Source of the DNA: OMG group bacterium
Lineage (GTDB): Bacteria > Pseudomonadota > Gammaproteobacteria > Pseudomonadales > Azotimanducaceae
Length of the DNA stretch: 64,000 nucleotides
NCBI GenBank assembly: GCA_012267385.1
Contig: JAAXGW010000039.1
Location: 69,264-133,263, forward strand
Direction: 5' to 3'
Shown: positions 9,989-18,417 of the stretch, piece by piece
How the letters are laid out: every line of letters begins with the position of its first letter
Position numbering within the stretch: position 1 is the stretch's first letter
Notes under the pieces: model-generated
Told to the model about the DNA's origin: nothing
Database searches by the model: none
What the model saw: the letters and a program-made list of their open reading frames with translations, nothing else
Position numbers and translations under genes: made by a program

Positions 9989-10660
9989 ATAGAGATTTTT
10001 GCCTTTTTTACAACTGCGTCGCCTCCAGTTATCGCGATTGTAGTACTTCTAGTAGGAGTTTCCGTTGTCTCGTGGACCATGATTTTGGTACGTTATATCG
10101 CGTTAAGACGTGCGAAGCAAGAACTCACAGATTTTGAAGACTTGTTTTGGGGCGGGACCGATCTTCGTCAACTATATTCGGAGTTGTCGGAAGAATCAGC
10201 TGCGGTATCAGGTATCGAACGCATATTTGTTGCGGGTTTCCACGAATTTGAACGAATGAAATACGAGGGAAGTGTTGACGCTGACGCCGTACAAATTTCA
10301 GTGAGCAGAGCTACTCGAGTCGCAGTAACACGAGAGGAAGAACTTCTTGAGACACACTTGGGTTTTCTTGCCTCGGTAGGTTCGGTAAGCCCTTACATTG
10401 GGTTACTCGGAACGGTGATTGGACTGATTTACTTATTTGCCGACTTAGGACGCATGAGCCAAGCGACGCTAGCTTCGTTAGCACCAGGGATTTCTGAAGT
10501 TTTAGTGGTTACCGCGATGGGGTTATTTGCTGCGATTCCAGCCGTAATCGCTTTCAACCGTTATACAGCACGTGTAGAGATGCTCATGAAGCGCTATGAT
10601 AGTCTTATTGATGAGCTCGTATCGATACTCTGTCGGGCTGCCAGAGGTCACACACAATAA
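9989..10660 (+). CDS. tolQ: Tol-Pal system proton channel protein TolQ (non-canonical ATA start proposed)
   Basis: Inner-membrane proton channel subunit that with TolR energises TolA for outer-membrane constriction at division. The frame aligns with TolQ from residue 2 (E-I-F-A-F-F-T-T-A-S) through the first membrane helix, and the two C-terminal helices contain SPYIGLLGTVIGL and GLFAAIPAVIAFNRY. No ATG, GTG or TTG exists in frame between the ruvB stop and the ATG at 10079, which would delete the first helix. The proposed start is ATA at 9989, 8 bases after GGGAGG (9975-9980). Product would be 223 residues. Stop overlaps the tolR start (TAATG). The start is inferred; a base error ATG to ATA is possible. 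Confidence 0.85.
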   Translation: MEIFAFFTTASPPVIAIVVLLVGVSVVSWTMILVRYIALRRAKQELTDFEDLFWGGTDLRQLYSELSEESAAVSGIERIFVAGFHEFERMKYEGSVDADAVQISVSRATRVAVTREEELLETHLGFLASVGSVSPYIGLLGTVIGLIYLFADLGRMSQATLASLAPGISEVLVVTAMGLFAAIPAVIAFNRYTARVEMLMKRYDSLIDELVSILCRAARGHTQ

Positions 10661-11088
10661 TGGCAAAACGCCGTCAGCCCATGTCACAGATCAATATAGT
10701 TCCATTGATTGACGTGATGTTGGTACTTTTAATTGTTTCCATGGTTACAGTCCCACTTCTCAATCAAGGCATCGAAGTAAACCTGCCACAGGACACTTCC
10801 GGTACCCTAGAAGACTACGACGAAGATCCTTTAGTAGTAACTGTGCGCGCCGATAAACGAATCTATGTTAACGTGGGAGTCTCGGCGGAATTTGACGAGG
10901 ACTCGTTCATTTCTTTTGAAGAAATGCAGGAAAGAACAGAGAAAGTGTTAAGTGCGCGACCCAATGTGCCAGTGTTCGTTCGTGGTGATCAAGCACTAGA
11001 CTATGGGTACGTCATGCAAGTCATACATGCACTTAAGGAAGCTGGAGCAGACCACGTGGGCTTAGTCACTGAGCCTGAGGAGATGTAG
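10660..11088 (+). CDS. tolR: Tol-Pal system protein TolR
   Basis: ExbD/TolR family protein with one N-terminal membrane helix (about residues 15-35, with the channel Asp in PLIDVMLVLLI) and a periplasmic domain that binds peptidoglycan. The MSQINIVPLIDVMLVLL signature is clear. 142 residues matches E. coli TolR. Works in a TolQ5-TolR2 motor that couples proton flow to TolA. Confidence 0.95.
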   Translation: MAKRRQPMSQINIVPLIDVMLVLLIVSMVTVPLLNQGIEVNLPQDTSGTLEDYDEDPLVVTVRADKRIYVNVGVSAEFDEDSFISFEEMQERTEKVLSARPNVPVFVRGDQALDYGYVMQVIHALKEAGADHVGLVTEPEEM

Positions 11089-11093
11089 TTTCT

Positions 11094-11780
11094 ATGCAGT
11101 GGATTCGAACTTACGGAATGGCATTTGTGTTAGCGCTTCTGCTCCACGCTGCAGCTTTATTATTTCAGTTTGCCCTAGTAGATGGATTGAAGTTTAAGTC
11201 TGAAGAAGTGATACTCCAGCCAAAAGTGGTCAGGGCCACTCTAATAGTATTGGATACTGAAGAAAGTACACGTGAGATGGCAGCTCCTCCGAGTCTTTCC
11301 CCGATGATTCCCTTACCAGAAACAGCATCGACTCCCACGGCCGAAGAAGAAAAGAACATTCTTGACGATTTAGACTTGTCCGAGGAGTCTCAAAAGCGAC
11401 TGCAAACTTTAGAGGAACTTCGAGACTCCACTCTTGACGACGACATCTCAGAAACGATACAATCATTAACAGACCTAGCGCTTGACGAAGAAAGCGCGAC
11501 TTATGTCAACCTGATCAACACTGCAATTTCGGACAAGTGGGATCGCCCACCGAGTGCGCGAAGAGGAATGGAAGTTACATTGCAAGTTGAACTTTTTCCT
11601 AACGGTGAACTGAACACGGTAAATATAGTAGAATCTAGTGGTAATGATGCCTTTGACCGGTCCGCCGAGAAGGCAGTCAAAGACGTAAAACGATTTACGG
11701 TACCAGAGAACACGGAATTGTTCGAAAAAAATTTCAGAGTATTTAAGCTTCGATTCAAACCAGAGGATCTCCTCCGGTGA
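11094..11780 (+). CDS. tolA: Tol-Pal system protein TolA (short form)
   Basis: Inner-membrane protein that spans the periplasm to reach TolB-Pal. A single helix at residues 8-30 anchors it; the C-terminal domain from about residue 140 has the TonB/TolA fold (ISDKWDRPP, then LFPNGELNTVNIVESSGN with DRSAEKAV). At 228 residues it is far shorter than the 421-residue E. coli protein: the long Ala/Lys helix is replaced by a short acidic linker. The stop overlaps the tolB start (GTGA). Confidence 0.9.
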   Translation: MQWIRTYGMAFVLALLLHAAALLFQFALVDGLKFKSEEVILQPKVVRATLIVLDTEESTREMAAPPSLSPMIPLPETASTPTAEEEKNILDDLDLSEESQKRLQTLEELRDSTLDDDISETIQSLTDLALDEESATYVNLINTAISDKWDRPPSARRGMEVTLQVELFPNGELNTVNIVESSGNDAFDRSAEKAVKDVKRFTVPENTELFEKNFRVFKLRFKPEDLLR

Positions 11781-13078
11781 ATCGCATAACTCTCGGCTTC
11801 TTACTACTCCTAGTTACTTTCCCCGTTATACCACTCGAAATTGTCATTACACAGGGTAATGACAAAGCAAGTAAGATTGCCGTCGTACCATTTGGTACGC
11901 CTGAAGGTGTGAAAGATATGGCTTCGATTGTCGAGTTTGATCTCTACAGGAGCGGGCAGTTCGCGCCGATCGCTACTGAGGACATGCTTTCCTTGCCACA
12001 AACACCCGATGAAGTGAACTTTCGTGACTGGCGAGTACTAGGAACAGACTACGTAGTCATTGGTCAGATCGAAAAGGAAGAGGATGAATTAACAGCTACT
12101 TTCTATGCGTTTGACGTGAGTTTGGAGCGCAAACTCATAGCCGGTAAAGTAACTGGTGTGTTGAGCCAACACCGCGAAATTGCACACATGGTTGCGGACA
12201 AGGTGTTTGAGGGAATCACGGATATTCCAGGAGCCTTTTCTACAAAGGTAATGTATGTTTTGGTGGAGGGTCGCGGGACGGCAACCCCGAGTTGGCGTCT
12301 TGAGATTGCCGACTCAGATGGCCAAAATGCGCAAAGGGTACTGGAGTCTCTTCAACCCATTATGTCCCCTACTTGGGCTCCCGATGGAGAGACAATCGCA
12401 TATGTTTCATTTGAAACGGGTACCCCCAATATCGTTGTACATGAAATCTACACAGGGGAGCGAGAAGTAGTCGCTGCTTTTGAGGGCATTAACAGTTCAC
12501 CGGAATTCTCGCCGGATGGTAAACGTCTCGTCATGAGTTTGTCGCGGGACGGTAATCCGGAAATCTACGTGATGGAAGTTGCTAGTCGTAAATTTAAACG
12601 CATCACGACACATCGCGCGATTGACACCGAACCAGTGTGGACCTTGGATGGTGAAGAGATTGTTTTTATGTCAGATCGTAGCGGCAACCCTCAGATTTAT
12701 CGGATTAATATTGATTCCTTGAAGTCAAAAAGATTGACATATCAAGGCGATTACAACGCGCGTCCGCGAATATTGCCTGATGGCAAGCACATGTTGTTTG
12801 TGCATCGCATCGATCGTACTTATCATATTGTTTGGACTGCTTTGGATAATTCTGGTGACAACATCGTATTAACGAAAAACGTACTAGATGAATCACCGTC
12901 AGTTGCTCCGAATGGATCGATGATAATTTTCGCGACGAAAGAACGGGGTAAAGGGATCTTAGGAATTGTCTCGGTTGACGGGCAGGTAGAGTTCAGGCTA
13001 CCGTCTTCGGAAGGCGATGTTCAGGAACCTGCTTGGTCACCCTTTTTGTCGACAACCTTAACTTTTCAACAACTTTAA
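11777..13078 (+). CDS. tolB: Tol-Pal system beta-propeller protein TolB
   Basis: Periplasmic partner of Pal and TolA. GTG start overlapping the tolA stop. A signal peptide (residues 1-18) precedes the N-terminal domain (about 20-150). The beta-propeller follows, with repeated TolB box motifs such as SPTWAPDGETIAYVSF, SPEFSPDGKRLVMS and EPVWTLDGEEIVFMSDRSGNPQIY. 433 residues is normal. Confidence 0.96.
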   Translation: MNRITLGFLLLLVTFPVIPLEIVITQGNDKASKIAVVPFGTPEGVKDMASIVEFDLYRSGQFAPIATEDMLSLPQTPDEVNFRDWRVLGTDYVVIGQIEKEEDELTATFYAFDVSLERKLIAGKVTGVLSQHREIAHMVADKVFEGITDIPGAFSTKVMYVLVEGRGTATPSWRLEIADSDGQNAQRVLESLQPIMSPTWAPDGETIAYVSFETGTPNIVVHEIYTGEREVVAAFEGINSSPEFSPDGKRLVMSLSRDGNPEIYVMEVASRKFKRITTHRAIDTEPVWTLDGEEIVFMSDRSGNPQIYRINIDSLKSKRLTYQGDYNARPRILPDGKHMLFVHRIDRTYHIVWTALDNSGDNIVLTKNVLDESPSVAPNGSMIIFATKERGKGILGIVSVDGQVEFRLPSSEGDVQEPAWSPFLSTTLTFQQL

Positions 13079-13096
13079 ATATTGGAGTATTTTTGC

Positions 13097-13693
13097 ATGG
13101 AAGCCAAAAAGCTTACGACATGGCTACTGTTAGGTGTTCTAGCGGTATTGCTCTCTTCATGTGCTTTCCTACCCTGTGGTTCTGATGCTGATACGGTAGT
13201 CGACACACCAGCACCAGAAGTGGTGCAACCACCACCACCACCGCCGCCGCCACCACCACCAGAACCGCCATCTGATCCTGAACCCGAAGAACCGCCAGAT
13301 TTTGTAGCGGGTACCGACGAAGAAGGTAATGAAATCTTGGTACCTACGGACGACGATGGTCAGGCAATCAACACGACTTTCAATTTTGAATTTGACAAGT
13401 CTGACATATCAACTGCCGACTTCACACGGTTACAACAGATTGCGAAGAGACTTGTTGAACATCGTGACCGAAGTGCGACAATCAGTGGACACTGTGATGA
13501 ACGTGGAACTCGAGAGTACAACTTAGCTTTAGGTGAACGCAGAGCAAAAGCAGTTGCAGATTTTCTGATGTCAGCTGGAGTTCGTGAATCACAAATTACG
13601 ACTGCAACTTTTGGGGAAGAAGTTCCCCTCGACACTGCGAGTACTGAAGCCGCTTGGGCGAAGAACCGCCGCGCGGTGATCGATATTAGATAA
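13097..13693 (+). CDS. pal: Peptidoglycan-associated lipoprotein Pal with polyproline linker
   Basis: Outer-membrane lipoprotein that binds peptidoglycan and is the terminal partner of Tol. The ATG at 13097 has TGGAG about 9 bases upstream. Signal peptide ends in the lipobox LLSSC (Cys22). Residues about 45-75 form a linker with 11 consecutive prolines followed by Glu/Pro/Asp. The OmpA_C domain from about residue 100 has FEFDKSDI and the peptidoglycan-binding HCDERGTREYNLALGERRA. The linker is longer and more proline-rich than that of E. coli Pal. Confidence 0.95.
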   Translation: MEAKKLTTWLLLGVLAVLLSSCAFLPCGSDADTVVDTPAPEVVQPPPPPPPPPPPEPPSDPEPEEPPDFVAGTDEEGNEILVPTDDDGQAINTTFNFEFDKSDISTADFTRLQQIAKRLVEHRDRSATISGHCDERGTREYNLALGERRAKAVADFLMSAGVRESQITTATFGEEVPLDTASTEAAWAKNRRAVIDIR

Positions 13694-13725
13694 CAACGGG
13701 ATCGCGCGAGGTCGCGAGACAAACC

Positions 13726-14517
13726 ATGATAGGTCGGTTGTGCCCTCGGTATTGGGTTGCCGGAATTCTCGCCACGATTCTTACAGGTGTTGTGGCGTTT
13801 GCCCAGGTAGACAACTTCTTGGAAGAGGACAGTAGTACCGAAGTTGATCAGGATGAAACCGATACGACGGAATCTGATGATTCAGAGGGAGGCAATCTCA
13901 ATCTCTCCATCCTTTTCAAAAAAATTAGTGATCTCGAAAGTGAGAATCGAACTCTAATTGGCCGGATTGAACAGCTCGAATATGAGATTGAAAAGATTCA
14001 CCAAGATAACCGCGAGCGATACAAGGAACTCGACGAGCGCATTCGCGGGTTGACTGGTCAAACTAGTTTGCAATCATCCGATCAGGATGTCCTAAATTCT
14101 GATCAAAGCACCGAAGACGGGATGTATCGAACAGCAGTCAACCACATTGGTGAACAGGAGTATGACGAAGCAATTTCTGTTCTGAATGAGATGATCGAAT
14201 CCTATCCGAATGGAAGTCACGTTCCGATGGGTTTTTATTATTTGGGTGAACTTTATCGAACAAAAGACCCAAAAGAATTAGAGGAAGCCAGACAAAATTT
14301 TGTCCAACTGATTCGCTTACACCCAGAACACGCAAAAGTTGCTCAAGCTAAGTACAAACTAGGAATCATCTACGACGAACTGGGAGATAGCTCAACTGCA
14401 TTGGACTATTTAGACGAGGTCGTACAGGATTACCCAGAGACGAGTGCTGCTCGCTTGGCGAAAGAGTATGCGACAACGCTAAGAGAAGCTGAAAACGACG
14501 AAGAGTCTGCTGAGTGA
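13726..14517 (+). CDS. cpoB: Cell division coordinator CpoB (YbgF)
   Basis: Periplasmic TPR protein at the end of the tol-pal operon, linking Tol action to PBP1B. Signal peptide residues 1-25 (cleavage after VAFAQ likely), an acidic stretch (30-60), a coiled coil (about 65-115, KISDLESENRTLIGRIEQLE region) and three TPR units (about 130-245, starting MYRTAVNHIGEQEYDEAISV). 263 residues is the expected size. Next gene on the same side is a tRNA on the opposite strand. Confidence 0.93.
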   Translation: MIGRLCPRYWVAGILATILTGVVAFAQVDNFLEEDSSTEVDQDETDTTESDDSEGGNLNLSILFKKISDLESENRTLIGRIEQLEYEIEKIHQDNRERYKELDERIRGLTGQTSLQSSDQDVLNSDQSTEDGMYRTAVNHIGEQEYDEAISVLNEMIESYPNGSHVPMGFYYLGELYRTKDPKELEEARQNFVQLIRLHPEHAKVAQAKYKLGIIYDELGDSSTALDYLDEVVQDYPETSAARLAKEYATTLREAENDEESAE

Positions 14518-14551
14518 AACTACAGGTTGGATCAGCTGCAGCGTGAGAGAG

Positions 14552-14627
14552 TGGTGGGTCGTCTGGGACTCGAACCCAGGACTCACGGGTTAAAAGCCCG
14601 GTGCTCTACCAGCTGAGCTAACGACCC
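14552..14627 (-). tRNA. tRNA-Lys (anticodon TTT)
   Basis: Read on the minus strand, the 76-base sequence folds as a full cloverleaf: acceptor GGGTCGT/ACGACCC, D arm GCTC/GAGC, anticodon loop CTTTTAA giving UUU, T arm with loop TTCGAGT, and an encoded 3' CCA (14552-14554). The 27:43 pair is C-U. In E. coli and Pseudomonas tRNA-Lys genes also follow cpoB, but there on the same strand as the tol genes; here it is inverted. Confidence 0.97.
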
Positions 14628-15105
14628 AAGAAAGAATGGCGTATTTTAGGTGAAATAATTAGCATAGTACTCATTTCTGACCAGAGTCTATGCATGATGT
14701 CTCAGTCAGTTCGACTCTATGTAGAGCCTATCAGATTCGTCAATACTACAAACATACGAAGCAAGCTCGAAGTGTTTCTAGCTGGTCTTTGTTCAGTTAC
14801 GAAATTTGGCGTCTACGTCGCACTGAGTCTCATCGAACGCGTGAGGGATCATGGATGTTTGATTTCAACGAAGAGTTCAAACAAGTTTCTCGATGCTGAC
14901 GCCTGTTGCAAAATTCTGGGGTCTCAAAACCATGCTAAGAAGTTTTGCGCGGGTCCACTTGTCGCGTTTTTAAAATAACTTGGTCTCTGTTGCGGTTTGC
15001 AGTACCGTTCGTTTCAAATGGGATAGTGTCAGTTAAAACGCATAGAACCAAACGCAAACAGCCACGAAAATAGTAGTACGATGGCGTGAAGGAGGAAATT
15101 TCTCA
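14628..15105. other. Intergenic region right of tRNA-Lys
   Basis: About 480 bases. It must hold the minus-strand tRNA-Lys promoter at its left end and the promoter and ribosome-binding site (AGGAGG at about 15090) of the next gene at its right. Short plus-strand frames of 69-94 codons at 14690-14978 show no family resemblance and no ribosome-binding site; I do not call them genes. Confidence 0.4.
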
Positions 15106-15813
15106 ATGCGATATTGGCTAGGATTTCATCTATTGATTGTCCTAGGTTACTTTGCCCTAGCTTTCGTACTTTGGGGACCTTACGCTATGGTAGGGTTGTC
15201 ATTGTCCACGGGACTCCTTTGCATCTATTTCCGCACAGCATTCGCCGTCCTATCGAGAGAATTGATGCACAAAAAAGACTTATGGGTTGTTGCTAAATTC
15301 TTACTCTGTTTGGGTATCTTACTCGTGGTGTTACCCTACCTATTGAATGAACTGATTTCGTACCTAGAAGGAGTAATTTTCGGACCCGATGGAATCACCG
15401 TGGAGCTTGTAAGGGTCGCGTTTGTAGGTGCTGGGGTTGGGTTTGTTTATAGTTTGCTTTTCATTCGCTGGGTGAGATCGCGATCTCGTTCTGTCGGAGT
15501 TCAAACGCTACACAAGGCTTTTTTTGCGGTTGTGTCGAAATCCACGCTTATCAAAGCCTTGGGTCTTTTCGTTCTTCCAATCTTTCTCGCCCTTGGGTTA
15601 GCGGTCGTAGTGGCCATATCTTTCGTCCTATTTGGAGATTTCTCTTGGACAGAAATCTTAGGCGAAGCCAGTGTTGATCTTGCAGTGGAGTTAGAGTACG
15701 CCTTTATGGTTGGAGGTTTATTGCTGTCGTTTATTCCAATGTACTACCTGACGTGTCTTTGGTGGTCTCGAGATACGTTAACCACTGCACTTGCAAAAGA
15801 AGCTTTCGACTAA
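15106..15813 (+). CDS. Integral membrane protein of unknown function
   Basis: I do not recognise this 235-residue protein. A strong AGGAGG lies upstream of the ATG. It is very hydrophobic, with about six predicted membrane helices (around residues 5-25, 28-48, 60-85, 100-125, 150-178 and 200-222), short basic loops (WVRSRSRSVG) and no recognised catalytic motif. The BPSS1780/YciC-like membrane families have a similar look, but I cannot assign it. It lies in the stretch between tRNA-Lys and nadA that is variable among relatives. Confidence 0.75.
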   Translation: MRYWLGFHLLIVLGYFALAFVLWGPYAMVGLSLSTGLLCIYFRTAFAVLSRELMHKKDLWVVAKFLLCLGILLVVLPYLLNELISYLEGVIFGPDGITVELVRVAFVGAGVGFVYSLLFIRWVRSRSRSVGVQTLHKAFFAVVSKSTLIKALGLFVLPIFLALGLAVVVAISFVLFGDFSWTEILGEASVDLAVELEYAFMVGGLLLSFIPMYYLTCLWWSRDTLTTALAKEAFD

Positions 15814-16133
15814 TCTTTCTTCCCATTACGCTAGTCGTGAGATCGTTTTGTGCGCTTCACAGACTTCTCATGGAACCCTCGTGAGGTTGTTGGAAATTTA
15901 GTATGTTGAGACGGGGCTCATTAGCAGATAAGACGAACTGTGTGGAGTCTAAACTCTTGGTTATGTAGAGTCTATCAACTATTGTGACAAGTCATTCAAA
16001 TCAAGCGATCTCAGGCACCCACTTGCGAGTGGGTTAGACTAGTCCCTTTACACGACCATAGCTGGATGGGTAGACGGAGCATACTGGGCTCGAACCTCCG
16101 TGTCGCTTGAAATCTGGAAACAATATTTTTGAC
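15814..16133. other. Intergenic region with two hairpins, one tRNA T-arm-like
   Basis: About 320 bases before the MFS gene. A hairpin ACCCACT-TGCG-AGTGGGT lies at 16017-16034 without a T-run. At 16075-16100 the ends CGGAG and CTCCG pair, and on the minus strand the loop reads GTTCGAGCCCAGTATG, reminiscent of a tRNA T-loop and acceptor 3' strand. No complete tRNA can be folded here. No coding frame is convincing. Confidence 0.4.
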
Positions 16134-17363
16134 ATGCGAATAAACTTGTTCTCGCGCGACTTCGTGTTAGTATGGATAGGCACGTTAGCCTCTGGTTTTG
16201 CGATGAATATGCAATACATCGCTCGAGGTTGGTTTGTCTTTGGCATTGGCAATTTGGTCGTGGATCTCGCGTGGGTGCTCTTAGCGTTCACACTTCCCCA
16301 AGTGTTTTTTTCCCTTCCTGGTGGAATTTTGGCGGATCGATATTCAAAAAGGTCGATTATCGTGGTCTCCCATGCTCTTATCGCAATTGCTACTTTGGTC
16401 ATGGGACTTTTGATCCTAGGACATCACATACAGTTCATTCATTTCATAGTTTTTGGTGTGCTGAATGGGACTGTGCTAGCATTGTCCTTTCCTGCCCGGC
16501 AGGCGATAGTGCCACATGTAGTTAAAGAAGATGAAGTCTTTTCTGCACTTGCACTTAGTACCACTGCGGTAAATATTTCACGAGTGGCAGGTCCAGCGTT
16601 TGCAGGCGTGTTAATCTCTTGGATTGTTAAAGGAAACCAAAGCAGTGAGATCGCAGTGGGTGTGGTTTATCTTGTAATTTCGTGTCTATATTTCCTTGCT
16701 TCATTGTTCTCGTTATTGATCACTGTGCCTGGAAAAGTAGCGAAAGTGTCGAACGAGCGCAGTCTCAAGAAAGACTTATTCGAGGTAGTTGAATTTGTTC
16801 TACACAAACGCATTGTTTTTTCGTTGGTCCTGTTGTCCATATTCGCATATATGTTTGGGCATTCGCTCAATGCGTTTTTACCCGCTTTCAATGAAACCAT
16901 CTTACTAGGTACAGCGAGGGAGTATGGGTTCCTGTTAACAACACTTGGGATTGGTTCGATCATTGGATCGTTCATGGTCGTATGGGCAAGTGAATTACGA
17001 CGTAAGGGTATATGGCTGATTGGACTTCAAATATCCTGGGGAGCACTGGTCTTTAGTTTTGGATTCACAAGTTGGATGTGGCTTGCGTTTGTACTGTCCG
17101 GGCTAATTGGTGGGTTCGCTGGCGCCGCCATGGCTTTAAATCGCTCTCTCTTGCAAAGTTATGTCCGAACTAGCCTATTAGGCCGAGTCATGAGCATCGA
17201 CATGATGGCTCACGGTATGATGCCTTTCGCTGCATTGCCGTTAGGAATGCTAGCGGATGCCAAGGGAATCGATTTGGCAATATCGGTCGCCGGAGGACTA
17301 TTAGTATTGACTATTGCACTCGCAGTTTTCGGTGTGGGCGCGCATCGCTCCATCGCTAAGTAG
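16134..17363 (+). CDS. MFS transporter, EntS/MFS_3-type exporter
   Basis: Major facilitator with about 12 membrane helices over 409 residues, of the group that includes EntS-like siderophore and drug exporters. Motif A is seen as GGILADRYSKR after the second helix. Further landmarks are the FPARQAIVPHVV stretch with the AGPAFAG helix, and a near-C-terminal GRVMSIDMMAHG loop. The ATG at 16134 is preferred over an in-frame TTG at 16107 because the extra nine residues are not expected. Substrate unknown; the context (SDR gene, restriction system) does not tell. Confidence 0.88.
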   Translation: MRINLFSRDFVLVWIGTLASGFAMNMQYIARGWFVFGIGNLVVDLAWVLLAFTLPQVFFSLPGGILADRYSKRSIIVVSHALIAIATLVMGLLILGHHIQFIHFIVFGVLNGTVLALSFPARQAIVPHVVKEDEVFSALALSTTAVNISRVAGPAFAGVLISWIVKGNQSSEIAVGVVYLVISCLYFLASLFSLLITVPGKVAKVSNERSLKKDLFEVVEFVLHKRIVFSLVLLSIFAYMFGHSLNAFLPAFNETILLGTAREYGFLLTTLGIGSIIGSFMVVWASELRRKGIWLIGLQISWGALVFSFGFTSWMWLAFVLSGLIGGFAGAAMALNRSLLQSYVRTSLLGRVMSIDMMAHGMMPFAALPLGMLADAKGIDLAISVAGGLLVLTIALAVFGVGAHRSIAK

Positions 17364-17422
17364 CGTGTCTTGTTACATCGTGGTTGGGGAACCAAAGTTC
17401 CCACTGAAATAAGTTCACGTGG

Positions 17423-18301
17423 TTACTGCATTGCTAACAATGGATTGATCACCGGCCAAGATGCTTGCGAATCGAGAATGTGCTGACCCAACTCGTCAAG
17501 GTCCCACGGTCCTTGTTCTTCATCCTTGACCGCTAGAGGTTGTAGATTCCAACTCAGTAATGCCACTCGGTTTCCAGCGACGAGCCAAGTGCGACCGGTA
17601 ATATCCTTTGCTGCATCAGTACACAACCAAACGACCATCGGTGCGACTTTCTCGGGAGCCAGCTGATCTTTGACTGCCTCATCAAAGATGTCTTCTGTTA
17701 ACCTTGACCACGCGGTCGGTGCAATAACGTTGACGGTTACACCATACTTGCTACCTTCCAAGTAAAGACTACGCGCCATACCGGCGATCCCCGCCTTCGC
17801 CGCGCCATAGTTGGTTTGACCAAAGTTACCGAAAAGACCAGACGTGGAACTGGTCATAAGAATCCGTCCCCCATGGCCTTGTGCTAACATTTGGTCGTAG
17901 GCAGCTTTCACAGTGAAGTATGTACCTTTAAGGTGAACGTCCATCACTGTATCCCACAACTCATCTGTCATATTTTTAAATGTCTTATCGCGCAGAATAC
18001 CGGCGTTTGCTATCAAAATATCGACTTTCCCGAAGTTTTCGACTCCATCCCGAATCATTTGTTGTGCATCGCTCTTATTTGAAACGCTTCCATAGTTTGC
18101 GACTGCACGACCACCTGCTTGTACAATTTCTTCGACTACCGAATCGGCCATATTCTGGTTGCCACCGGTACCGTCTCGCGCTCCACCTAAGTCGTTCACT
18201 ACGACACTTGCACCTTCTTTCGCGAGCAACAATGCATATTCACGTCCCAAACCACCGCCGGCTCCGGTTATAACTGCTACTTTTCCATCTAATAGTCCCA
18301 A
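17423..18301 (-). CDS. SDR family oxidoreductase, MFE-2-like hydroxyacyl-CoA dehydrogenase type
   Basis: Short-chain dehydrogenase of 292 residues. NAD(P)-binding TGAGGGLG near residue 13, VVNDLGG with the Asp that favours NAD+, NAG, and the catalytic set Ser (ILMTSSTSG) and Tyr-x3-Lys (TNYGAAKAG) are intact. The long VVNDLGGARDGTGG loop resembles the (3R)-hydroxyacyl-CoA dehydrogenase domain of multifunctional enzyme type 2, suggesting a beta-oxidation or similar acyl-CoA role (family inference). TTG start at 18301, with AAGGAG 6 bases upstream. Confidence 0.9.
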   Translation of the reverse strand: MGLLDGKVAVITGAGGGLGREYALLLAKEGASVVVNDLGGARDGTGGNQNMADSVVEEIVQAGGRAVANYGSVSNKSDAQQMIRDGVENFGKVDILIANAGILRDKTFKNMTDELWDTVMDVHLKGTYFTVKAAYDQMLAQGHGGRILMTSSTSGLFGNFGQTNYGAAKAGIAGMARSLYLEGSKYGVTVNVIAPTAWSRLTEDIFDEAVKDQLAPEKVAPMVVWLCTDAAKDITGRTWLVAGNRVALLSWNLQPLAVKDEEQGPWDLDELGQHILDSQASWPVINPLLAMQ

Positions 18302-18417
18302 AATAAACTCCTTAATTAATTAAAAATGTGAAAATTAAACGATCAAGCTTTGCTTGACTCTTTGTCGTCAAAAATTTAAAGTAAACTTCGTGTTCAGTGT
18401 GTGTTAGGTGTAGCACA

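Noticed and set aside
10079-10660. tolQ starting at the ATG at 10079
   Set aside because: It would remove the first membrane helix, which is clearly encoded upstream in the same frame behind a good ribosome-binding site.
14690-14978. Two overlapping plus-strand frames of 69 and 94 codons right of tRNA-Lys
   Set aside because: No ribosome-binding site, no family resemblance, mixed Cys/Arg-rich composition typical of non-coding frames.
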